Part shown: piece by piece, positions 28,533 through 36,513 of the stretch | How the letters are laid out: every line of letters starts with the position of its first letter | Numbering within the stretch: position 1 is the first letter of the stretch | Source of the DNA: Marinilabiliales bacterium | GTDB taxonomy: Bacteria; Bacteroidota; Bacteroidia; Bacteroidales; SZUA-534 | Assembly (NCBI GenBank): GCA_003512955.1 | Contig: DOTG01000045.1 | Coordinates: forward strand, 11,811 to 75,810 | Reading direction: 5' to 3' | DNA length: 64,000 nt | Position numbers and translations under genes: made by a program | The notes under the pieces: generated by a model | What the model was told of the DNA's origin: nothing | Databases searched by the model: none | What the model saw: only the letters and a program-made list of their open reading frames with translations

Positions 28533-28627
28533 GTATGTAGTTGTTTGGACTTTTAGCTTTTTAGCAATTTTGACAATTAAAAGAATGGAACAGAATAAAA
28601 ATTGAAAAATATATCAATCAACTTAAA

Positions 28628-30526
28628 ATGAAGAAAATATTACTATTTTCATTTACATGGCTGTTAATTACCAGCTTATTTGCTGCCGATTTTTCCGAAA
28701 AGCAAAGAACCATTATTTACAACGAGGCTATTAAAATGCTAAAAACTTATCAGGAGCTGAATAATCAAATGGCCGATGCGGTGCTTGACATGGATGAAAT
28801 GAATAAGTCGAGCCAAAAGCTCATTGACCTGTTTGTAAACCGGAAGGCTATTATTTTTAACGATTTGGATCCAAACAAACGAATGAGTGAGGTTTTTGAG
28901 CTTGAAACCTATGTATCAAATTTATTACTGTGGTATCCTGATGGTATGAAATTCACCATTGATTTTGAAACCCTCAAGGCAGGTAACATCATCGGCCATG
29001 GAGAAGATATTTATACAGTGGATTTAATGACCACCAAAAAGAACAATGGCAACTACCTGAACCGTCAAGAAAATAAACTGAGCGAAGAGCTTTTATACCG
29101 CATTGCCTTTTTTTTGAAGGATAACAGTTTTAAAAGCTTTAAAATTGCAGGTGTACGGAGTAGTAAGTCCGCAACTAAGACCAATGACAATCATTTATTG
29201 GCTGAAGTAAAAAGTGTGGAATTCACTGAGAATGAAATGTCATTAATTAAAGATCAAACCAAAGCTTTGATGAACGATTACATCAATTTTATCAACCTTT
29301 TAGCCGATCCAGATGAGGTACCCGAAGATAAGGGGTATTATAAAATCTCGTTTTTGGGGCTTTTTAAAGATTCCACATTAAAGGTGGCCAACGATATTGA
29401 ACCGGAACCTCAGGTACGTTGGATTTCAGTAGCCGACTATCAGAAGAATCTGGTTGAATCATACCCCGAAGGCATCCGCAACTTAGGCTTAAATATTGAT
29501 TCCGCCGAATACAGCAAAGTAATTCCCGAAGGTGAGAACCGCTATTACATTAATGGATATATCGACAAATACTTTTCAGGGAAATATCAGAATAAAACCG
29601 TTTACCGCGACAATGCCAAGTACGATTTTAAGGTATCGTTTGAAAAAGATGAAAACACGTTTAAAAATTTCAAACTCGCCAGCATCGATAAGTTCGGGGT
29701 AAACCTTTATGAGCAAACCAATACATCTTCACAGGAATTACCTACCCAGGCTATAACTACATTAAAACGCGAAGGTTTATATGTGGGTATTTCATTGAGC
29801 GGGGGAATAGGGAAAGTAAGTTATCCCGATTTGCTCGATGATGAAATCCTTTCCTGGGCTATTCAAAATAAAACCAGTTTCACAGTTCAGGCAAATGCTG
29901 TGTGGTATTTTCACAATCAAATGGCAGTGAATGCCGGATTAGGTTTTAGCCGTTTAGGTTATTTATCAACATTGAAAGGCGATTTTCAAAACAGTGTTTA
30001 TTTTACCGATGTAAATGAAGAAACCTATCTGAAAAACATCAGTGCTGGTTACGATTCCCTGGTCAATTTCAATTATTTGACAATTCCAATAACTTTTATG
30101 TACCATACAAATAAAACGCCCGAAACATGGGGCTTTTATGGCGAGTTGGGTCTGGTAACTTCCATTTTAGTGAGTGCAAAATATGAAACCACCGGAAATC
30201 TTTCAACATCGGGATATTACGAGCAATATCCCGAATCGATGCAAACCATAAACTTGCCCGAATTGGGATTTGTTAACCGCCCAAATATTGATGTGCAAGG
30301 TAAAGCCAATGTTAAAACTATTCATCTGGCAGCAACCGTTTCGTTCGGTGTTACTTATCCGTTAGATTATTTTACTTCCCTATATGTGGGTCCCGAAATG
30401 GTTTTCGGATTAACCGATATTTCAAAAAATTCCGATTTTATCGATGCCTTTGGTAATAAATCATCCACACAAAAGATAGGAATCTCCAGATTTGGTGTTA
30501 AGTTTGGGATTAGTTATAAATTTTAG
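28628..30526 (+). CDS. Exported protein: two tandem alpha/beta repeats plus C-terminal beta-barrel
   Basis: 632 residues with a signal peptide (~1-20). Residues ~22-176 and ~200-353 look like a tandem duplication: each has a long N-terminal helix, an LF segment, a YP[DE]G turn and a closing strand (SFKSFKIAGV against TFKNFKLASI). Residues ~380-632 resemble an outer-membrane beta-barrel of the Bacteroidota PorT/OMP_b-brl type (GLYVGISLSGGIG, AVNAGLGFSRLGYL, ending ISRFGVKFGISYKF). Placed 95 bp after the giant T9SS gene, it may help display or bind that protein at the outer membrane; that is inference. No known family name is assigned. Confidence 0.68.
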   Translation: MKKILLFSFTWLLITSLFAADFSEKQRTIIYNEAIKMLKTYQELNNQMADAVLDMDEMNKSSQKLIDLFVNRKAIIFNDLDPNKRMSEVFELETYVSNLLLWYPDGMKFTIDFETLKAGNIIGHGEDIYTVDLMTTKKNNGNYLNRQENKLSEELLYRIAFFLKDNSFKSFKIAGVRSSKSATKTNDNHLLAEVKSVEFTENEMSLIKDQTKALMNDYINFINLLADPDEVPEDKGYYKISFLGLFKDSTLKVANDIEPEPQVRWISVADYQKNLVESYPEGIRNLGLNIDSAEYSKVIPEGENRYYINGYIDKYFSGKYQNKTVYRDNAKYDFKVSFEKDENTFKNFKLASIDKFGVNLYEQTNTSSQELPTQAITTLKREGLYVGISLSGGIGKVSYPDLLDDEILSWAIQNKTSFTVQANAVWYFHNQMAVNAGLGFSRLGYLSTLKGDFQNSVYFTDVNEETYLKNISAGYDSLVNFNYLTIPITFMYHTNKTPETWGFYGELGLVTSILVSAKYETTGNLSTSGYYEQYPESMQTINLPELGFVNRPNIDVQGKANVKTIHLAATVSFGVTYPLDYFTSLYVGPEMVFGLTDISKNSDFIDAFGNKSSTQKIGISRFGVKFGISYKF

Positions 30527-30604
30527 GTGCGGGGGATTAAAATTAAAAACCATTGAATGCAATAATAACTATTTGTATAATTCGTGAAAATAATTTATTG
30601 AAAA

Positions 30605-31225
30605 ATGAGACTGATATTTTTAATTATTAGCATAGTGTTTCTTATTCCAGCTTTTGCCCAGGAACCTACCAAAACTGCTGTTGCCAGCAAAGAAGCTAAA
30701 ATTGTTGATGAAATAAACCTTTCAGATGCCGATATTGAGGTTTTTAAAGAACAGACCAAACAAAAGGTTGAGGAATTTCAACAACATATTGTTACCATTG
30801 GCAGCAAGGATGAACCTGCCGAAAAACGTAACATGGCTGAAAAGGAGGCTTTGAAACTATTTTTTAAAGGTGCCGAAATGCAAACTTCCATCATCATGCC
30901 CGATGGTGCAATTACCACCCAATCACGGCCCATGGAAAAATATTTGGCCCGCCTAAAATCATTGCCTTATACTTCTGTAATTATCAAGTTTTACGATTTA
31001 GTTTACATTTCCAGCTTTACCAAAGGCCCCGACGGAAGATACTATTCATCGGCAACCGTTATTCAGGAATTCACCGGTTTTATGGGCGATAACCTGGTTT
31101 ATAAGGATGTTACTAAAAAGGAGATTGAAATTGTGATTGATTTGGTGGAGGATAAATTCTTTAACGAAAAGAAATGGAAGGTGTTTTTAGGAAATATCAA
31201 GGCCACCGAAACTAAAAAGGCCTAA
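30605..31225 (+). CDS. Small exported protein sharing the repeat of its upstream neighbour
   Basis: 206 residues with a signal peptide (~1-18, ending IPAFAQ). The body has the same layout as one repeat of the upstream 632-residue protein: a helix (IEVFKEQTKQKVEEFQQHI), an LFF segment, M-x-x-Y-L-A-R-L, strands and a closing KWKVFLGNI strand. An NTF2-like fold is possible but unproven. Its stop overlaps the next start (TAATG), so the two are translationally coupled. Confidence 0.62.
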   Translation: MRLIFLIISIVFLIPAFAQEPTKTAVASKEAKIVDEINLSDADIEVFKEQTKQKVEEFQQHIVTIGSKDEPAEKRNMAEKEALKLFFKGAEMQTSIIMPDGAITTQSRPMEKYLARLKSLPYTSVIIKFYDLVYISSFTKGPDGRYYSSATVIQEFTGFMGDNLVYKDVTKKEIEIVIDLVEDKFFNEKKWKVFLGNIKATETKKA

Positions 31226-32031
31226 TGCCTATGAACCGTTTATTTTTATTAATCGTAGGTTTATTAGGGGTATTAAGTTATTTGCCAGCTCAAACCCCAC
31301 ATTTAGCCAACTCATCTATAACAACAGAAACCCCCGACCAATATTATTTGCAGGTTAAACAATTCGGCGAGTTTATCGATCGGTTCAATTATGTTTCCGA
31401 CTGGAAAGGGAACCGCATCGGCAACGATTTTGAAGCCAAATTCCCCCGGTTTCATTACTTGGGCTATCTGTTCAACAAAGAGGATGTACGCCAGCAAAAC
31501 TTGGCCGATTCCAATTACCGTAAGCTTTGCAACCAGTTTCTTCGCGAGGTAGTGGATCCTGCTGCACCGCAATTCATCTCCCTATTTAGCGGACAGGTCA
31601 CGGCCAAGGCATTGGTAAATATCAACTATAGGGGTAAAAACCAGAATTGCACCATCTATTTTTTGCCCGAAGTGCTACCCGATCGCTCGGCAAAATGGGT
31701 AATCAGCAAAGTGGAAACCAATTGCTTTAAAACTGTGGCCGATAGTTTGCAAAAGTATTTTATTGCCCCCAACAGCCATGAAACCAGTTTTATCAACCTA
31801 AAAAGGATAGAGGATTTAAGCAACCCAATCTATTTTTACCCATCAACCGTAATCACCGATACCTCGCTGCTTTTTATGACCGAAGTAGGAACCAACCGGT
31901 TAACCATTAACAACATCGAAAAAGTGATGTATTTAATTACCTTCCACAGTTGGCTGATAACCGTGAAGGAATTCAACCGCACCAGTAATAATTCCGGTTG
32001 GCTAATCAGCAATATCGAAAAAACGGACTAA
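31225..32031 (+). CDS. Exported protein of unknown function, last gene of the giant-protein cluster
   Basis: 268 residues with a signal peptide (~1-23, ending YLPAQ). An alternative ATG two codons downstream (31231) would fit equally well. Two related halves may be present, each ending in a strand pattern K/G-W-x-I-S-x-[VI]-E (SAKWVISKVE and NSGWLISNIE), similar to its upstream neighbours. I recognise no domain. It overlaps the preceding gene by one base and ends 19 bp before the convergent ATPase gene. Confidence 0.62.
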   Translation: MPMNRLFLLIVGLLGVLSYLPAQTPHLANSSITTETPDQYYLQVKQFGEFIDRFNYVSDWKGNRIGNDFEAKFPRFHYLGYLFNKEDVRQQNLADSNYRKLCNQFLREVVDPAAPQFISLFSGQVTAKALVNINYRGKNQNCTIYFLPEVLPDRSAKWVISKVETNCFKTVADSLQKYFIAPNSHETSFINLKRIEDLSNPIYFYPSTVITDTSLLFMTEVGTNRLTINNIEKVMYLITFHSWLITVKEFNRTSNNSGWLISNIEKTD

Positions 32032-32050
32032 CCCCTTTTTAAATATCCCA

Positions 32051-33244
32051 CTAATAAAGAAAACCGAACATCCACAATGGAATGTGGTTTGCAAACCCAT
32101 ACTCTATGGTATCATTGGCAACAAAACTATTGGGAACAGCAGCTATTTGGTAATTCCCCTTGTTTTTCCCGCCAACTTCAAAAGTATATTTCTTTTCAAC
32201 CAAAAAATCGGATACACCGCTTACGTGCAGCTTGTATTTAGCCGATAAATGATGGCAAAAAAAAGTTTCGCGCAAGGTACCTTTATTGGGCTTTTCGTCG
32301 CAAAGAGCAAACATATAATTAGGGTTTCCTAAATATATTTTTTGCGGTTTGGTAAAAATAGAATCACTGGTTGTTGCATCCAGCAACATGGTAATTAACC
32401 CCGATTTGTGCAGTAAGTCAAGGTACTTCAGCACCGTCTTCCTGTCAATACCGGTTTGTGCAGCCAGTTTGCTAATATTGGGCTTGTATGGAACCAAGTC
32501 GCTGATAAGCTTTAACAGCAATTTTATTTTTAGTACATGGGCATAATCGGTCGGGGTAATCGAAGGCAAATCGTAGTCCAACGTCATGTTCACCACATTT
32601 AGCAACCGTTCGTGGTATTTTGAGCGGCTTTCGCGATAAAAAGGCAATGAACCGTATTCCAGATAATCGGCAAACAATGCAATGGGTTTTATCTTTTCGC
32701 AAATACGATAGCTTATATCTACATGGTTCTCAATGATGTCAATCAAAGTAACCGATGGAAAAGTTATTTTGTGTTCCAATTCAATAAACTCACGAAACGA
32801 CATGGCCGGTAAAACATACGAAGAAAGCCGGCGGCTCAAATCACCTTGTCCTTTATACAATTCCAACATGGATGACCCACTAAAAACAACCTTTAATTCC
32901 GGGTAATTGTCGTACAGGTTTTTTAGTTCAATCGACCAGTTGGGGTATTTATGTACCTCGTCAATGTAAAGGGCCTTACCTCCAAGCTTCACAAAACGGT
33001 CGGCTAAATCCACCAAATTGTTCTTTGCAAAATAAACATTATCGAGGCTGATGTATATGGCTTTTCCACTTATTCCATAGTTTTCTTTTAAATGTTGTAG
33101 CATAATAGTTGTTTTCCCCGCTCCACGGGTTCCCATTATTGCAATCAATCTGTCATTCCAATCAATTTCATAAAGCATGAATCGAACAAAATTCATGCTA
33201 CAATTCTTCACATGCTTGCCGCTAATCTCTATTAGTGTTTCCAT
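32051..33244 (-). CDS. ATP-binding protein, AAA_14/DUF4143 type
   Basis: 397 residues. Walker A is GTRGAGKTT near residue 38-46 and Walker B is ALYIDEVHKYP. After the ATPase core comes a winged-helix-like segment (LAAQTGIDRKTVLKYLDLLHKSGLI) and a DUF4143-like C-terminal half with the terminal EVGGKNKG. Such proteins are common, sporadically distributed and of unclear function; some resemble archaeal-type ATPases. It stands alone behind an unusually AT-rich 260-bp stretch, which suggests recent acquisition but does not prove it. Confidence 0.82.
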   Translation of the reverse strand: METLIEISGKHVKNCSMNFVRFMLYEIDWNDRLIAIMGTRGAGKTTIMLQHLKENYGISGKAIYISLDNVYFAKNNLVDLADRFVKLGGKALYIDEVHKYPNWSIELKNLYDNYPELKVVFSGSSMLELYKGQGDLSRRLSSYVLPAMSFREFIELEHKITFPSVTLIDIIENHVDISYRICEKIKPIALFADYLEYGSLPFYRESRSKYHERLLNVVNMTLDYDLPSITPTDYAHVLKIKLLLKLISDLVPYKPNISKLAAQTGIDRKTVLKYLDLLHKSGLITMLLDATTSDSIFTKPQKIYLGNPNYMFALCDEKPNKGTLRETFFCHHLSAKYKLHVSGVSDFLVEKKYTFEVGGKNKGNYQIAAVPNSFVANDTIEYGFANHIPLWMFGFLY

Positions 33245-33503
33245 AACAACTTATTATTCAATACTGTTTATGTGCAAAAATAAATATATTATTGTTATTA
33301 ATACAATAAATTGTTCAAATCATTACACTTATATATTAAATATATGATTAATATATTACGCATTACTAATAATAAAATGTGGAACACAAACCACAATAAT
33401 GAATTTGCAGCTATAATAAATTAACGCACAGTAATTTACCATAATACATTTTGTCCGGGTAGTAGCTAAAACTTAAATAATCGTATCGGAAAAAGAAGAA
33501 AAC
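33245..33503. other. Very AT-rich intergenic stretch
   Basis: Dominated by A/T with overlapping short inverted repeats (for example TTATTGT and ACAATAA around TATTA near 33291-33311). It probably carries the ATPase promoter; no gene is seen. Confidence 0.5.
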
Positions 33504-34601
33504 CTAACTATTGGTGTTTCGAGTAAAATAATGTTTTGAATCGCCCCATTCGCCGTAGCCAATATAGGCATCAGCTAGGCGGATACGCACATCCAAACAC
33601 TGCACACAATCCTGTGGTTCTTCATCCACACAAGGTTTGTTTTCGTAAAGTTTGTAGCTGTTCCGGTACAATCCTGGCGTAATATTAGGCATAATGATAT
33701 TTGCACCAACTTTTGCAGCCTTTTCGCGCCCGATAGGATCAATAGCCTGCAGGGCTGTTGCCGCGGCAATATTAATATCGCGCATTACAATCCGCAAAGT
33801 GGCAATCATCCGTAAAGCAAGTTCAAAGCGTTCCTTTAAAGGAATCAATTCATTCCGGTATTGATACAATGGGGTATCCGGGTGCTCAATGTAAGGGCCC
33901 ATCCCCACCATGTCCACATCAAAATCGCGCATAAAAAGAATGTCGTCGGCCAGGTGTTCCAAAGTCTGAAACGGCAGAGCTATCATTACTCCGGTACCGG
34001 TTTGGTATCCAATTTTCTTTAAGGTATTGAGGCATTCCAACCGTTTTTCAAAGGAATGGTTGGCATCGTTGGGGTGCAGTTTTTGGTAAAGTCCGCGGTT
34101 ACTCGATTCAATGCGCAACAAGTAGCGGTGCGCCCCGGCATCAAACCACCGTCGATAGGTTTCCTCGGTTTGTTCACCTAATGAAATGGTAATTCCAAGC
34201 TCATCATTGGTCAACCGTTTAATCTCGCGGAGCAGGTTTTCAATGCGTTCGGTAAAAGCAGGAGAACTTATTTCGCCGCTCTGCATCACAAACGAACCAT
34301 AACTGCTTTTGTAGGCAAATTCCGCCGCTTGAAGAATCTGGTCATCGCTGAGGTTGAAACGGCTTACTTGGTTATTCCCTTTACGGATACCGCAATAATA
34401 GCAGTCTTTCGAACAGATATTTGAGAATTCCACCAATCCCCGGTAGTAAACCTTTTTTCCTACTTCACGTTCCTTTACCTCTTTAGCTTTGGCAAAAAGT
34501 AATTTCTGGTCATCGCCTTTGGCCGATAGCATGGTTACGAGGTCTTCCTTTGAAAACTCTTTTTGGTTAAGTATATCTTTTATATTTTTCATCAAGTTCA
34601 T
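33504..34601 (-). CDS. hydE: [FeFe]-hydrogenase maturase HydE (radical SAM)
   Basis: 365 residues. The radical-SAM motif CxxxCxxC is Cys63-Cys67-Cys70 (CSKDCYYC) in the setting YRGLVEFSNIC, characteristic of HydE. HydE acts on the HydG-derived Fe(CO)2(CN)-cysteine precursor during H-cluster assembly. It lies 74 bp downstream of hydG on the same strand. A start three codons in (34592) is possible. The cysteine-rich C-terminus (CVDEEPQDCVQCLDVR) may hold the optional second cluster seen in some HydE proteins. Confidence 0.94.
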   Translation of the reverse strand: MNLMKNIKDILNQKEFSKEDLVTMLSAKGDDQKLLFAKAKEVKEREVGKKVYYRGLVEFSNICSKDCYYCGIRKGNNQVSRFNLSDDQILQAAEFAYKSSYGSFVMQSGEISSPAFTERIENLLREIKRLTNDELGITISLGEQTEETYRRWFDAGAHRYLLRIESSNRGLYQKLHPNDANHSFEKRLECLNTLKKIGYQTGTGVMIALPFQTLEHLADDILFMRDFDVDMVGMGPYIEHPDTPLYQYRNELIPLKERFELALRMIATLRIVMRDINIAAATALQAIDPIGREKAAKVGANIIMPNITPGLYRNSYKLYENKPCVDEEPQDCVQCLDVRIRLADAYIGYGEWGDSKHYFTRNTNS

Positions 34602-34623
34602 TCTTTCTTTATTTAATTAGCTC

Positions 34624-34657
34624 ATTTGCTCATTAGTTCATGGGCTTATGAGCAAAT
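34624..34657. other. Inverted repeat between hydG and hydE
   Basis: ATTTGCTCAT (34624-34633) and ATGAGCAAAT (34648-34657) form a perfect 10-bp stem with a 14-nt loop in the hydG-hydE spacer. It could be an mRNA processing or stabilising hairpin, or a partial terminator. Confidence 0.5.
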
Positions 34658-34675
34658 GGTCACATGAATACATGA

Positions 34676-36100
34676 TTAAAAATACAAATCGCGTTCCCCC
34701 ACTTTAATGCGTCCGAGGCGTTCCACCAGATTCTGTTTAATTTTTCCCTCCTCCATTTCGGCCAGATTCTTTGCAATTACTTTTGCACCTTTTTCTTTAA
34801 CTTCAGGTGTGGCATAATCTTCCAGATATTCAGCAAGGGTCATCATAGCATTTGGGGTACAATAATTCTTAATAAACCCGGGAACTGAAAACTCCATAAA
34901 ATGTTCCCCGGTGCGTCCGGTACGGTAGCACGCGGTGCAGAACGATGGAATGTAATCTTTATCTAATAATTCATCAATAATCTCGCCTAGCGAGCGGTTA
35001 TCGTTGATCTTGAACTGCTCTTTATCCAAATCCTGGTGCTCCTCTTTCTTGGAATAAGCACCCATTTCAATTTTGGTTCCGCCATCAATTTGTGAAACCC
35101 CAAAACTCATTATCTCGCGGCGTATTTCCATGGGTTCGCGGGCGGTAAGAATCATTCCCGTGTAGGGAACCGCCAGACGTAGGATGGCAACCAACCGTGT
35201 AAAATCTTCGTCGGAAACCCGGTACTTATCTACAATTTCATATTCCGATGCATCTTTAATCCGTGGGAACGAAATGGTGTGCGGCCCCACATTGTAACAA
35301 GCCTCAAAATGGTTTACATGCCGGATAAGCCCCAAAACTTCGAAACGCCAATCGTATAAACCAAACAAGGCTCCAATGCCCACATCGTCAATTCCGGCTT
35401 CCTGAGCACGGTCAAGGCCTGTTAATCGGTAATCGTAATTGGCTTTCTTTCCTGCTAAATGCACACTGGCATAAGTAGGACGGTGATAGGTTTCCTGAAA
35501 AATCTGGTAGGTCCCTATGCCAGCTTCATGAACGGTTTTAAAATCGTCAATTTCCAGGGGAGCCGCGTTGATATTTACCCGCCGGATTTCACCATTTCCC
35601 TTTTTTACTTTATAAACCGTCCGAACGGAATCGGCAATAAATTGGGCATCGTATTTGGGGTGTTCTCCATAAACCAATATTAACCGTTTCTGGCCGTTTT
35701 TTTCAAGGGCTTCAACTTCCTGAATGAGCTGCTCCTCGGTTAAAGTAGTCCGGATCTGCTTACGGTTAGTGGTGCGGAACCCGCAATATTTACAATTATT
35801 GGTGCAATAGTTTCCCACATACAAAGGGGCAAACAAAACAATCCGTTTGCCATATACCTTTTCTTTCAACATTTTGGCACCTTGTTTTATCTCCTCAACA
35901 AGTTCCGGGTCGGTTGCATTTATCAATACGGCTGTTTCTTCCAACGACAGCCTTTTTTTATCCAATGATTTGGCAATTACCTCCCGGACCCATTCTTTTG
36001 TGGGTTTGGTTTGGTTTATAAAATCCCAAATCTCCTGTTCATCAATAAATGGTTTCATCCGTTCATCGGCAATAGCATATTTTTCAGGACTGTAAATCAT
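34676..36100 (-). CDS. hydG: [FeFe]-hydrogenase maturase HydG (tyrosine lyase)
   Basis: 474 residues. The radical-SAM triad is Cys99-Cys103-Cys106 (CTNNCKYCGFR). The C-terminal auxiliary-cluster motif CxxC-x22-C is intact at Cys388, Cys391 and Cys414. HydG splits tyrosine to give CO and CN- and builds the Fe(CO)2(CN) synthon of the H-cluster. It is the first gene of the hydG-hydE unit; its upstream region is shared with a divergent propeller/phosphatase sensor gene. Confidence 0.96.
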   Translation of the reverse strand: MIYSPEKYAIADERMKPFIDEQEIWDFINQTKPTKEWVREVIAKSLDKKRLSLEETAVLINATDPELVEEIKQGAKMLKEKVYGKRIVLFAPLYVGNYCTNNCKYCGFRTTNRKQIRTTLTEEQLIQEVEALEKNGQKRLILVYGEHPKYDAQFIADSVRTVYKVKKGNGEIRRVNINAAPLEIDDFKTVHEAGIGTYQIFQETYHRPTYASVHLAGKKANYDYRLTGLDRAQEAGIDDVGIGALFGLYDWRFEVLGLIRHVNHFEACYNVGPHTISFPRIKDASEYEIVDKYRVSDEDFTRLVAILRLAVPYTGMILTAREPMEIRREIMSFGVSQIDGGTKIEMGAYSKKEEHQDLDKEQFKINDNRSLGEIIDELLDKDYIPSFCTACYRTGRTGEHFMEFSVPGFIKNYCTPNAMMTLAEYLEDYATPEVKEKGAKVIAKNLAEMEEGKIKQNLVERLGRIKVGERDLYF

Positions 36101-36513
36101 AATAAATATTTTTAGATATAAGACTCATAGACAATACACAGTGTCTTTTTAATTTGTAACGGAATTCTTAGGGTTTTTTTGGAAAAGGGGGAAATGAAAT
36201 AGATTTTGCTTTTTATGCAAAGTGTAAAATTGTAAGCAACTTTTACACGAAACTTCTTTTTCTCACTTTTCCGTCAGCTGTTCCTTCGGATCCGTATTTG
36301 TTATTCAAATTCTTTGTCACGAGTAAAGCCCGGGACTCCGATTCGGATTCAAAGATAGTATAACTTTCAGACAGTTTTATGTACCTTTTGTTACTCTTTG
36401 GCAGAATCATAGATGATTTTTGTCAGGAGTAAATTGCATTTTGAATTTGATTTTATAAAATTCGATTAAATAATTATCTTTAATCCACATTTAATCAACA
36501 AAACCGAGCCTCG
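36101..36513. other. Divergent hydG / sensor regulatory region
   Basis: 413 bp without a gene. It contains a perfect spaced inverted repeat GTGTAAAA-N11-TTTTACAC (36222-36248) and a small palindrome TCCGATTCGGA (36337-36347). A near-consensus TATCTTTA (36475-36482) lies 32 bp before the sensor gene. Confidence 0.5.
36222..36248. promoter_or_regulatory. Candidate operator upstream of hydG
   Basis: GTGTAAAA at 36222-36229 and TTTTACAC at 36241-36248 are perfect inverted arms separated by 11 bp, 122 bp upstream of the hydG start. The size suits a dimeric regulator; the regulator is unknown. Confidence 0.4.

Noticed and set aside
36337..36347. Palindrome TCCGATTCGGA
   Set aside because: Short and single; without recurrence it is not distinguishable from chance.
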